DNA of 55,158 bases from Bacteroidaceae bacterium. GTDB lineage: Bacteria; Bacteroidota; Bacteroidia; Bacteroidales; Bacteroidaceae. Numbering within the stretch: position 1 is the first letter of the stretch; each line of letters opens with the position of its first letter. The position numbers were made by a program, and so were the translations under genes. Below are positions 6,255 to 13,351 of the stretch, piece after piece. The DNA lies in contig JAKSLP010000016.1 in assembly GCA_024401115.1 (NCBI GenBank), positions 1 to 55,158 on the forward strand, read 5' to 3'. The notes under the pieces were generated by a model. That model worked only from the letters and a program-made list of their open reading frames with translations, ran no database searches and was not told the origin of the DNA.

Positions 6255-6285
6255 TTTGCTTATATGGAAACTTTATGTAATTTTG
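6255..6285 (+). promoter_or_regulatory. Promoter of the HigBA-like operon
   Basis: TTTG (6255-6258), a 19-base spacer, TAATTTTG (6278-6285). The start codon at 6298 is about six bases after the predicted start site, giving a nearly leaderless mRNA. Confidence 0.65.
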
Positions 6286-6297
6286 CATTGATTTGCT

Positions 6298-6648
6298 ATG
6301 GAGGCTAAAGCAAAGTTTAAAGTGATTTTTTCTGAAGAAACAATCGCCTTTCTGGAAACTCTGCCCGATAAGGTAAGGCAGAAAATTATGATGAATGTGA
6401 TGAAATCCAAGTATAATTTGGATCCTAAGCTATTCAAGAAACTGCAGAACACTAATCTATGGGAATTTAGGACTTTGGCCAATGGAATCCAATACCGTTT
6501 GCTGGCCTTTTGGGATCATGATGAGGTAACGTTTGTGATAACTACACATGCATTCATCAAGAAAAGTCAGAAGACCCCTTTGAAGGAAATAGCAAAGGCA
6601 GAGGACATGAGGAAAGATTATTTTAAAAGTAAAAACGAAAAAAGATGA
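6298..6648 (+). CDS. RelE/HigB-type toxin (Gp49-like)
   Basis: Protein of 116 residues of the phage Gp49-like/HigB toxin family. The core WEFRTLANGIQYRLLAFW, followed by FVITTHAFIKKSQKTP and the EIAKAEDMRKDY helix, is the family signature. Members are ribosome-dependent or free mRNA interferases that stop translation when unopposed. The toxin gene precedes the antitoxin gene, as in higBA, and overlaps it by ATGA. The promoter is consensus and the leader nearly absent. Confidence 0.85.
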   Translation: MEAKAKFKVIFSEETIAFLETLPDKVRQKIMMNVMKSKYNLDPKLFKKLQNTNLWEFRTLANGIQYRLLAFWDHDEVTFVITTHAFIKKSQKTPLKEIAKAEDMRKDYFKSKNEKR

Positions 6649-6947
6649 AATACTATAAGGAATCCGAGGCACTTGATAAAGTGTTAGGCAAGGAGGGCAG
6701 TCCGTTGCGCGATGATTATGAGAGTCAGATGAATGAGTTTCTGATAGGAGAGGCTATCCGTCAGGCTCGCGAAGCCAAACACCTTACTCAAAGCGAGTTG
6801 GGTGAGTTGGTAGGAGTGAAGAAGGCCCAGATCTCCAAAATTGAGAATGGATGTAATGTGACCTTTGCCACCATTGCACGCTTATTCCGAGCCATGGGCG
6901 TAAAAGCTGTTTTGGATATGGGTGAGATTGGCAGGTTTGCGATTTGA
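6645..6947 (+). CDS. XRE-family antitoxin of the HigBA-like pair
   Basis: Protein of 100 residues. The helix-turn-helix LTQSELGELVGVKKAQISKI lies at about residues 46-65, followed by ENGCNVTFATIARLFRAMGV, a standard XRE/Cro fold. The N-terminal 40 residues are the likely toxin-binding part. Coupled by a four-base overlap to the toxin gene, it should neutralise the toxin and repress the operon. The sequence after it (6948-7205) holds a hairpin, a GTTAAC box and 12-base repeats, with no further gene. Confidence 0.85.
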   Translation: MKYYKESEALDKVLGKEGSPLRDDYESQMNEFLIGEAIRQAREAKHLTQSELGELVGVKKAQISKIENGCNVTFATIARLFRAMGVKAVLDMGEIGRFAI

Positions 6948-7004
6948 TTTAGTTATATCCTTAATATAACTCCGCCACTCGAAAGGGTGACATATTAAAA
7001 AAAA

Positions 7005-7038
7005 TACCCCACCTCTTCTTGAGAAAGATAAGGTGGGG
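7005..7038 (-). terminator. Hairpin with T tract on the minus strand
   Basis: CCCCACCT (7007-7014) pairs with AGGTGGGG (7031-7038), with further TCTT/AAGA pairing inside. On the minus strand it is followed by TATTTTTTTT. It is related to the sRNA terminators, but no promoter-bearing half is attached here. Confidence 0.5.
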
Positions 7039-7086
7039 TGTTAACTGTTAACGCGTAACTGGCTATCCTTTTATGTATCGTATTTA

Positions 7087-7122
7087 GTATCCAATATACT
7101 ATCCAATATGGTATCCAATTCG
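7087..7122. repeat. 12-base tandem repeat, 3 units
   Basis: Units of the form GTATCCAATATA repeat three times. The homologous site at 9340-9411 has six units. Both follow the same GTTAAC box and GGCTATCC spacer. Confidence 0.6.
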
Positions 7123-7205
7123 GTTGGCAAAAAAACAAGCTACCTCATTATAGTACTGTAGTACAGATGATTTTATGGCGTTCAACGAGATTTATCCGTT
7201 AAAAT

Positions 7206-7833
7206 TTGGCAATCCCGAAAAGTTCCGCTATTTTCGCAAAAGATTACATGGTGGAAGGAAAAACCATAGATGAGATGAAGGTACAGATGCCTTACTCATC
7301 ACAGGACACCACTGGCCTAGGGGTGGTCAACCCGATTGGCTCTAAGGAGGATAATCCTCCTTTGGATTTGAGAATAGACACGGCTTTCAAGGTGATTTTC
7401 AGCGAGAAAGTATTCATGATTGATTTGCTCAATTCCATTCTGGACCGTACAGAAGAAATGGCTATTCATCATTAAAAACAGTAGGGACATGGACAAGTAT
7501 CCTTTTACGAACGACAGACCTATTTACCAGCAGTTGGCAGAAAAGGCCCGATATGCCAATCTTACTCCCCAGGAGCAGGAGCTCTATGACTATGACCTCA
7601 GGAACTATCTTGCTTATGTGGATTCTATGATGTATGCTAAGGATATGGCTAAAGCTGAAGGTATAGCTATAGGTGAAGCTAAAGGTGAGGCTAAAGGTAA
7701 AGCAGAAGGTAAAGCAGAAGGTAAAGCTGAAGAAAAACTTCTAATTGCTCAAAATCTAAAAGCTTTAGGTGTTGATGTCCAAACTATTCAGAAGTCCACA
7801 GGCCTAACTGCAGAAGAGATTGAAAAACTTTAA
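7206..7833 (+). pseudogene. Rpn family nuclease, copy 2, core deleted
   Basis: Nearly identical to copy 1 from about 7133 to 7875, including the leader and terminator, but 446 bases are missing. The break lies at an 8-base direct repeat GAAGAAAT, which sits at 2230-2237 and 2676-2683 in copy 1. The deletion removes the whole PD-(D/E)XK catalytic core and shifts the frame. An N-terminal fragment ends TEEMAIHH at 7475. The C-terminal part (from about 7450, including MDKYPFTNDR and the 12-base repeats at 7654-7725) remains open to 7833. This open part matches in position the intragenic RpnS inhibitor of E. coli Rpn genes, so it may still be useful. Differences from copy 1 cluster in about 7280-7325. 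Confidence 0.8.
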
Positions 7834-7846
7834 TTATTAACTTTAT

Positions 7847-7870
7847 ATCGCCATCCGAATGGGTGGCGAT
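7847..7870 (+). terminator. Intrinsic terminator after Rpn copy 2
   Basis: Same atcgccatcc-GAAT-gggtggcgat hairpin as at 3071-3094. Confidence 0.65.
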
Positions 7871-7885
7871 TTATTGCATAAACAA

Positions 7886-8066
7886 GCCACCTCATCCTTG
7901 AAGTTTCGAACATTGACTGCACCTCGGGATTGCTTAAGCAAGTTTGGACACTCCACTCGGTTTGCACAATGTTTGAAGATTCGAACATTGGCTGCACCTC
8001 GGGATTACTCAAGCAAGCTTGGCACTCCACTCGGTTTGCACAATGTTTCCCAGGAAGAGGTGGCTT
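7886..8066. repeat. Terminator hairpin split by two CAAGCTTG modules
   Basis: The arm AAGCCACCTCATCCTT (from 7885) is followed by two tandem modules of about 73 bases (7900-7972 and 7973-8046), each GAAG(T/A)TTCGAACATTG...TTTGCACAATG. The opposite arm CCCAGGAAGAGGTGGCTT follows at about 8050-8067. In the simple copies the two arms are adjacent, so the modules look inserted into the hairpin loop. The sRNA promoter half is absent here. Confidence 0.6.
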
Positions 8067-8114
8067 GAACAGTTGTATAAGAATTACATTATACAATAAA
8101 TAGTATCTTAAAAT

Positions 8115-8145
8115 TTTGTTTACTCATTTTCTTATGTTATTTTTG
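8115..8145 (+). promoter_or_regulatory. Consensus promoter of the small-gene/kinase-like operon
   Basis: TTTG (8115-8118), a 19-base spacer, TATTTTTG (8138-8145). Predicted start about 8152, before ATG 8164 and ATG 8171. Confidence 0.65.
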
Positions 8146-8163
8146 CAAATAAATCGAAGACAA

Positions 8164-8841
8164 ATGAGTTATGACAGAACTGAACGAATATCACAAAATG
8201 GAAATGATGAAAAAACAGCGTTTCCAGGAATTTATGCAGCAGCATCCGCTGTCGCGCAAGGAGTGCTTGAGTCAGTTCAAGCGCTTGCGGGAACAACGTA
8301 TTGCAAGGGAGTCCAAATCTCAGAATTAGCCAAATGGGCTAAAGAATATGGCTGCTGGTTTGAAATTACGCAATTAGGAGAGTTCGTAGACCGTGGTTCT
8401 GAAAATGAGGTCTATTTATCTGATGATAATAAGACCGTTTTCAAACTGAATGATTTTCGATATTCAGAAGACAATCTGACCGCTTTTTTTGATAGATTGG
8501 AGGCACACAATCATTATTTCTGTGAATGTGCGTATGAGTTGATTGGGTTTGCTGAAAATAGAGATCACAAAGTGTGTGCAGTTCTGAAGCAGATATTTAT
8601 AGCATCCTTACGTGAGGCTACAGAACAAGAAATCTGGGAAGAATTAGAACGCTTGGGGTTTTATGCTCAATTGGATGGTGCTTATTTTTCCAATGGCTCG
8701 TACGATATTTTCGATGCTCTTCCCAATAATGTCTTGATGGGTGTTGATGGTAGACTTTATTTTATTGATACTATCATCTTTAAATCTAGCCAGTCTGGTT
8801 TTGATGTTTATTGTAGCTTATCTCCTCGGTTTTCCAAATGA
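8164..8841 (+). CDS. Kinase-like protein (polyvalent protein kinase type)
   Basis: From ATG 8164 the frame gives 225 residues. Recognisable sequence begins near 8330: a nucleotide-loop-like DRGSENEVYLSDDNKTVFKL with the K of VFKL as the candidate ATP lysine, then a helical lobe. LPNNVLMGVDGRLYFIDT follows, where NN and the D of FIDT resemble the catalytic-loop and metal-binding positions of kinases. Bacteroidales have many such putative polyvalent-protein kinases on mobile DNA. The first 55 codons (AAASAVAQG...) look like an out-of-frame shadow of the 52-residue gene. The real start may therefore be GTG 8263 or depend on a frameshift. Confidence 0.55.
   Translation: MSYDRTERISQNGNDEKTAFPGIYAAASAVAQGVLESVQALAGTTYCKGVQISELAKWAKEYGCWFEITQLGEFVDRGSENEVYLSDDNKTVFKLNDFRYSEDNLTAFFDRLEAHNHYFCECAYELIGFAENRDHKVCAVLKQIFIASLREATEQEIWEELERLGFYAQLDGAYFSNGSYDIFDALPNNVLMGVDGRLYFIDTIIFKSSQSGFDVYCSLSPRFSK
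8171..8329 (+). CDS. Small basic helical protein overlapping the kinase-like gene
   Basis: A 52-residue frame starting MTELNEYHKMEMMKKQRFQE and ending RIARESKSQN. It is highly charged and probably helical, and looks more protein-like than the overlapping frame. The ATG is about 19 bases after the predicted transcription start. The stop TAG (8327) lies exactly where the neighbouring frame becomes recognisably kinase-like (ELAKWAKEYG). It may be a separate first gene, or the true N-terminus of the kinase-like protein separated by a one-base frameshift. Confidence 0.5.
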   Translation: MTELNEYHKMEMMKKQRFQEFMQQHPLSRKECLSQFKRLREQRIARESKSQN

Positions 8842-8871
8842 TTGATTTATAGAAGCACCACCTCATCCTTG

Positions 8872-8937
8872 GTTCCCGAACATTGGCTGCACTTTGGGAT
8901 TGCTCAAGCAAGCTTGGATACTCCTCTCGGTTTGCAA
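8872..8937. repeat. CAAGCTTG palindromic module, copy 5
   Basis: Runs from GGTTCCCGAACATTGGCTGC through CAAGCTTG to TCGGTTTGC. It lies between a half hairpin (CCACCTCATCC) and the full terminator of sRNA copy D, as for copy 2. Confidence 0.55.
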
Positions 8938-9070
8938 AAAAAACAAACCACCTCATCCTTCCCAGGAAGAGGTGGCTTGTACAGTCGTTACTGTTTTCCT
9001 AAAACAAATCTTATTAACCTTATCAACCTAAATCAATCAAAAACAATTAAGAGAGTTTTTCTATGTTTTA
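8938..9070 (-). ncRNA. Candidate small RNA, repeat family copy D
   Basis: The -7 box TATCTTTG is the complement of 9077-9084, CTTG lies 20 bases further upstream, and the palindrome is at 9128-9139. The ACAGTAACGACTGT hairpin is followed by the terminator (8948-8954 with 8969-8975) and TTTGTTTTTTTT. It is closest to copy A in the middle part and convergent with the kinase-like gene. Confidence 0.45.
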
Positions 9071-9244
9071 CTGATGCAAAGATAGGGCAGGATTCTTCCG
9101 GATGCAAGTGCTTTAACATTTGTTGTAGTTAATATTAACGAGTTTTGGACGAATTTGCGGATTTAGTTGCGAAAATCGACATTATCTATTGTAATTCTGA
9201 GTGGAACGAAGAAACTTTACTTGCGGATAATGCCATTCGGAATA

Positions 9245-9282
9245 GAAAGATCCTCACGTCACTTCGTTCCTCAGGATGACAA
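9245..9282. repeat. REP-like repeat
   Basis: AGATCCTCACGTCACTTCG through CTCAGGATGACAA, nearly identical to the units at 18-56 and about 570-606. Confidence 0.55.
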
Positions 9283-9339
9283 GGGGGTGGGTGTTAACTG
9301 TTAACGCGTAACTGGCTATCCTTTTATGTATCGTGTTTA

Positions 9340-9411
9340 GTATCCAATATATTATCCATTATACTATCCATTATACTATTCAACATACTATCCAATATGG
9401 TATCCAATTCG
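9340..9411. repeat. 12-base tandem repeat, 6 units
   Basis: Six units of 12 bases (consensus CTATCCANTATA), against three in the homologous array at 7087-7122. It looks like a variable-number repeat. Confidence 0.6.
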
Positions 9412-9586
9412 GTTGGCAAAAACAAGCCACCTCATCCTTGGTAGTTTGTGCTATTATTACTATCTTTGCCATCAAATCTGACACAGATTTTTTTTGAAGA
9501 AAAACGAAGGTTGCAGCGAGCTGACATCTAGGGGCTCTGCAGAGGATACTCTGTTGCTGCAAGACAAAATCCGCGAATCTTCCGTT

Positions 9587-9860
9587 ATGGAGAGGGAGAT
9601 GACGGGCGAAATAATTCTTTATCAGCCCGATGCTACATTATCACTTCAGGTAGAACTGGATGCTGCACATGATACGGTGTGGCTTGCTACTTCGCAAATG
9701 TCACAATTGTTTGGCAAAGATGAATCAACAATTAGACGTCACATTTTGCATATCTTTGACGAGGAAGAATTACCGAAAGATAATAACGTGCATTTTTTAC
9801 ACGTTAATGGAAGAAAAAAAGCCTGTGCCTTTTTATTCAATAGATGTTATAATTGGGTAA
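9587..9860 (+). pseudogene. RhuM-family protein, truncated and frameshifted
   Basis: From ATG 9587 the N-terminal part matches the RhuM family (GEIILYQPDATLSLQVELD, then VWLATSQMSQLFGKDESTIR with its helix-turn-helix-like region, then LPKDNNVHFLHVNG). At the A7 run at about 9811-9817 the frame shifts: the continuation PVPFYSIDVIIG is in the next frame and stops at 9860. The rest of the family's usual length is missing. The remaining frame reads on to 9928 in nonsense. RhuM proteins often sit in genomic islands. Confidence 0.65.
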
Positions 9861-9915
9861 GAGTGCGGAACGATTTTTTTATTCTGTGTGTTCAGTTCAT
9901 TGTTTTTAATTCAAA

Positions 9916-10347
9916 ATGTACTTTATGATGGAAAAAATAGAGGTCCCAAGTGGAAATTCTGTAAATGACATTAAAAATAGAGAGAAAATAATACGAGAAT
10001 ACTACAAGCATTGGAAGTCGCAGAATCAAGAACAGCGATTATTCAATCTGCATTTGAAAGACTATATTAATATACGTATGATTTCGATTGTTGAGACTAG
10101 TGAACATGCTTCCAAGAATTACTTATCTACATTAGCTGTTTTACAATTAGATGCTATTTTGACTAATTCTAGGATGGTAAGTGTAGTAAATACTGATCCT
10201 AGGAGTAAAAATCAAAATCAGTTTGAAAAGATGATAATTATGGAATATTACTGCATGGGAATCGGGACGGTTAAAATGACAGTAGGCATAAAAAGGAGTA
10301 ATAAGGAAAAAGTGCAATATTGTATTACTTCTTTAAGTTCCATATAA
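9916..10347 (+). CDS. Conserved hypothetical protein of Bacteroidales islands
   Basis: Protein of 143 residues. It is soluble, with no signal peptide. Its layout resembles short proteins I associate with Bacteroidales mobile DNA: an REYYKHWKSQNQ helix, then FNLHLKDYINIRMISIVET, then KNQNQFEKMIIMEYYCMGIG and a C-terminal KMTVGIKRSNKEKVQYCI strand pair. No function is known to me. ATG 9916 is used; 9925 and 9928 are alternatives. A strong hairpin terminator follows at 10353. Confidence 0.65.
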   Translation: MYFMMEKIEVPSGNSVNDIKNREKIIREYYKHWKSQNQEQRLFNLHLKDYINIRMISIVETSEHASKNYLSTLAVLQLDAILTNSRMVSVVNTDPRSKNQNQFEKMIIMEYYCMGIGTVKMTVGIKRSNKEKVQYCITSLSSI

Positions 10348-10485
10348 AAAAGAGGTCAGCATTAATTATGCTGACCTTTATTTCCGCCTCATGAATGCTT
10401 GGAGGATTTGCGTTGAGGTTTAGTGCCGTTCGCGGGTGAGGACTTTTACACTGCTCGAATACACATCTTTAACCAAGGCTAAGAT
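10346..10485 (-). ncRNA. Candidate minus-strand small RNA
   Basis: The minus-strand -7 box TACCTTTG is the complement of 10493-10500, with no good -33 box. The RNA of about 140 bases ends at the strong hairpin 10353-10377 plus a T6 tract. It contains a possible 18-codon frame (TTG start, ending VKVLTRERH). There is no other gene in 10348-10761. Confidence 0.35.
10353..10380. terminator. Bidirectional intrinsic terminator
   Basis: AGGTCAGCAT-TAATT-ATGCTGACCT, ten perfect pairs. On the plus strand TTTATTTC follows; on the minus strand CTTTTTTAT follows. It can end both the plus gene and the minus-strand RNA below. Confidence 0.8.
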
Positions 10486-10585
10486 CACGATGCAAAGGTA
10501 GTGATTATTTTAATATGTTGCATTCTCTTTATTGATTTTTATTTGGTCATAGATATATTTCCTCCTATTATGTGAAATAAATACA

Positions 10586-10668
10586 AGCCACCTCATCCTT
10601 GAAGTTTCGAACATTGGCTGCACCTCGGGATTGCTTAAGCAAGTTTGGACACTCCACTCGGTTTGCAC
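10586..10668. repeat. CAAGCTTG-type module, copy 6, with half hairpin
   Basis: AGCCACCTCATCCTTGAAG then TTTCGAACATTGGCTGC...TTGCTTAAGCAAGTTTGG...TTTGCACA. The palindrome is changed to CAAGTTTG. A degenerate arm GAAGGGGTGG follows at about 10681. Confidence 0.55.
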
Positions 10669-10700
10669 ATTTTTTTGCATGAAGGGGTGGGGTGTAAAAA

Positions 10701-10727
10701 AGCCTCTCCTTTTTAGGGGAGAGGCTC
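10701..10727 (-). terminator. Terminator of the secreted-protein gene
   Basis: AGCCTCTCC pairs with GGAGAGGCT around a TTTTTAGG loop. On the minus strand the hairpin is followed by TTTTTTACA. Confidence 0.75.
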
Positions 10728-10761
10728 AAACCTTAAATACCAAATGAAAAAGTGAGAATTA

Positions 10762-11130
10762 TTAATTCATGTAGTGACGGACTCTGTGATTCTCAAGAGT
10801 GAGGTTCAGAACCTGAAGATACTTTTTGTACTGCTCTGGAGTCAGGATGTGATGCGCCTTACTGATGTTGCGACGAACGGCACGGTTGATCTTCTCTACC
10901 TTCTTGTCGTCCTTGCTACGGCCGGCACGGTTCATATCCAGGGTGAACTCATCGCTGATCTCTTCCAACTGGGCACGCTGATTATCATTCAGTTGCAGGT
11001 GATTGCTCATGGTCTCCACATTGTAGCGGAAATTAAAGTTCTCAACGCCTGTATTTACCTTTGCAGCAAAACTGTTCATGTTCATTCCCATTGCAAATAC
11101 GGCTACTAATGCCAAAAATGTTTTCTTCAT
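10762..11130 (-). CDS. Small secreted protein with Spy/CpxP-like helical motifs
   Basis: Protein of 122 residues with a clear signal peptide (MKKTFLALVAVFAMGMNMNS, cleavage after about residue 23). The mature part is helical and basic. It has two LT/LN-x-x-Q-like segments, LQLNDNQRAQLEEISDEF and LTPEQYKKYLQVL, spaced as in Spy/CpxP periplasmic chaperone-like proteins, though similarity is too weak to assign the family. A minus-strand -7 box TATCTTTG lies near 11281, giving an unusually long leader of about 145 bases. It is a single gene with its own terminator. Confidence 0.7.
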   Translation of the reverse strand: MKKTFLALVAVFAMGMNMNSFAAKVNTGVENFNFRYNVETMSNHLQLNDNQRAQLEEISDEFTLDMNRAGRSKDDKKVEKINRAVRRNISKAHHILTPEQYKKYLQVLNLTLENHRVRHYMN

Positions 11131-11380
11131 AATTGTAAGTTTTTAGTTTTGACAACAGACAACGGACTGTGATTCGGTGTCATGTCGTCGGGTTCTTAGT
11201 TTAATTTTAGTTTCTCTAATTTAGTATAGTATTGTTTCTCGTTTTCTCTTTAGTTGAGTTTATATTTCCTTTTCACACTGCAAAGATACGGCATACTTTG
11301 GGGGGTGTTTAGGAAAAAATGGACATCGCATAAAAAATGCATATGATTGTAAAAGAATCATACAATGGAGTAGTCTTGGT

Positions 11381-11455
11381 GTTAACTGTTAACGCGTTAC
11401 CGACAATTAAAGTAGAAAAAAAGAAGGGGAATGTGGCATCAGTTTCATTCCCCTT
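11381..11455 (-). terminator. GTTAAC box plus terminator (duplicated at 13352)
   Basis: GTTAACTGTTAACGCGTTAC (11381-11400), then AAGGGGAATG (11424-11433) paired with CATTCCCCTT (11446-11455), followed on the minus strand by CTTTTTTTCT. The same 75-base block recurs at 13352-13425. Confidence 0.65.
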
Positions 11456-11481
11456 GTATACTTGTGTGGATTTATTGTGTA

Positions 11482-11913
11482 TTATCGTTTGTGGGCATTC
11501 ACCAGGATGCCATTAATCACCTCAAGACTTAAGTCACAATAGGCGGATTGGTTGATGTGGTAATCCATATCCTCGTGGTAGTCACCACCCACATCCAATA
11601 TGCTGAATTCATCGGGCTCGCCCATTAAAATAAGGATGGAATCCTTTGTCATGCCGGTGTGCAGCCTGACATTGCCATGGGAAGTCTTGACATTAAAGTA
11701 GACGACATGTGCAGGCTGTAAGTCTAATGTGCTGGTGGTGGGTTCGGACGTTTCCTCTGTGTCGTATAGTCCTTCTTCAGGACGATCCCAGATTTCGAAG
11801 TAACCGATGGCTCCACATACTATACACATGAACAGTATGATGATGATCACTCGTATAGAACGTTCGTTGCTCTCCGGCTCGGGAGTAGGTCTGTTATCGT
11901 ATTCGTATTCCAT
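11482..11913 (-). CDS. Membrane-anchored BamE/SmpA-like hypothetical protein
   Basis: About 143 residues from ATG 11913. An in-frame ATG at 11931 lies within the promoter -7 box TATATTTG (complement of 11929-11936), so it cannot be the start. A cytoplasmic stretch of about 20 residues precedes one transmembrane helix (VIIIILFMCIVCGAIGYF). The outside domain contains HTGMTKDSILILMGEPDEF, the strand-helix pattern of SmpA/OmlA/BamE folds, where the G-M-T-x-x-x-V/L-x-x-x-x-G-x-P motif is typical. The function is not known. It is divergent from the decarboxylase gene. Confidence 0.6.
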   Translation of the reverse strand: MEYEYDNRPTPEPESNERSIRVIIIILFMCIVCGAIGYFEIWDRPEEGLYDTEETSEPTTSTLDLQPAHVVYFNVKTSHGNVRLHTGMTKDSILILMGEPDEFSILDVGGDYHEDMDYHINQSAYCDLSLEVINGILVNAHKR

Positions 11914-12083
11914 CTTTTTTGTTTTTTGCAAATATAGAAAAAATAACTATTGCATGCAGCTATTGATGCAAATTTATTTTTCCCATGGGTGGCAGAAAGA
12001 AAAAGCCTCTCCTTTTTGGGGGAATTCTTTATTTATTCACAAAAAATAAACTAACTTCGCATCCCGAAGAAACAACCAACTCA

Positions 12084-13349
12084 ATGAAAAGACAATTATT
12101 AATGAACTTCCTGAAGATAGTTTTGCCTGTCTTTAAAGGAAAGAAGACCACTGAAGAAACAAATCCGCTACAGAAGAAATCGGGTTATGAGGCATTGGAC
12201 GAATGGGTGGATGCGGTAATGAAACTGCATGAGGCTCAGGATACTTGCTTTGGCTATCCGTGCAATCAGGACATTCATCTGATGAGTTTCTATGCTTGGT
12301 TCGTGGGCAGCGGACTGCAGGAACTGACCTTGAATAATGCGGGCGACCCGTTTAGTGATGAACCGGCTTTTGTGATGTCTACCCAGAAATTTGAGCGTGA
12401 AGTAATGGAGTGGTTTGCTCCTTATTACGATTTCGAGCCGGATAAATACTGGGGACTGGTGACGATGAGCGGTACCGACGGCAATAGCCATGGCATTTAT
12501 TTCGGCACCACCAGCCTGAAGCGGAAGACGGGAAAATTGCCTGTGGTGTATGTATCAGATGAAGCGCACTACAGCAATTACCGCCTGACTTACTTGCAGA
12601 ATCTGGATGTGAGGCTGGTGAAGACGGGTGTGGACGGTTGCATGATTCCAGAGGAGCTGGAGAAGGTGCTGGATCCTTCGCGCCCTTGTCTGATGGTTTA
12701 TGCCATGGGCTCGACCTTCAAGGGGGCTGTGGACAACCAGAAGGCACTGAATGCGGTATTGGAAAAATATCCCGAAATGGAAGTATACCGTCATGTGGAT
12801 GCGGCTCTGTTTGGTGGCTACCTACCATTTACGGAGTACCGGAAAATGGTGAGCCATAAGGAATTAGGTTATGATTCCATCTCAATCAGCGGGCACAAGT
12901 TCTTCAGCATCAACTCTCCATCGGGATTGTTCTTCTGTACCCGTGAGGTATATGATAACCAGCAAGATATCAGTGTGCCTTACCTAAACAACAATATGCG
13001 AATGATCAACTGCTCTCGTTCGGGCATCGACCCACTGAAATTCTGGTGGTTCATCCAGAAAATCGGTCACCAGGGATGGAGCAAGGAGGCAAACACCATT
13101 TTGGAACGAAGCGATTACTTGGAGGCAGAACTGAAGCGGATTGGTTGGTTTGTGCTTCGTAACCAATTGAGTAACACTGTGGTACTGAAGCGCCCAAGTG
13201 AGCGGATTTGCAAGAAATACATGTTGGCTACGGGATATGACGAGAAATTAGGTGGCAACTTGGCGCATGTGGTGGTAATGCAGCATGTAAGGCGAAAGTA
13301 TCTGGCTCAATTTATTGAGGAGCTGCAACAGGAATCTGGCGAAAAGTAA
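12084..13349 (+). CDS. PLP-dependent group II decarboxylase (histidine decarboxylase-like)
   Basis: Protein of 421 residues. Fold-type I decarboxylase motifs appear in order: SGTDGNSHGIYFG (about 129-141, phosphate binding), DEAHYS (159-164), HVDAALFGG (237-245, aspartate to the PLP nitrogen), and SISGHKFF with the PLP lysine at about K272. The arrangement and SGHK signature match the bacterial PLP histidine/serine decarboxylase group; the substrate is not certain. ATG 12084 is chosen because upstream codons read through repeat-like non-coding sequence. It is a single gene between the two 75-base GTTAAC/terminator blocks. Confidence 0.8.
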   Translation: MKRQLLMNFLKIVLPVFKGKKTTEETNPLQKKSGYEALDEWVDAVMKLHEAQDTCFGYPCNQDIHLMSFYAWFVGSGLQELTLNNAGDPFSDEPAFVMSTQKFEREVMEWFAPYYDFEPDKYWGLVTMSGTDGNSHGIYFGTTSLKRKTGKLPVVYVSDEAHYSNYRLTYLQNLDVRLVKTGVDGCMIPEELEKVLDPSRPCLMVYAMGSTFKGAVDNQKALNAVLEKYPEMEVYRHVDAALFGGYLPFTEYRKMVSHKELGYDSISISGHKFFSINSPSGLFFCTREVYDNQQDISVPYLNNNMRMINCSRSGIDPLKFWWFIQKIGHQGWSKEANTILERSDYLEAELKRIGWFVLRNQLSNTVVLKRPSERICKKYMLATGYDEKLGGNLAHVVVMQHVRRKYLAQFIEELQQESGEK

Positions 13350-13351
13350 GC

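Noticed and set aside
7830..8096. Minus-strand frame with repeated NPEVQ segments
   Set aside because: The repetition comes from two tandem DNA modules; no start context and no conserved protein expected.
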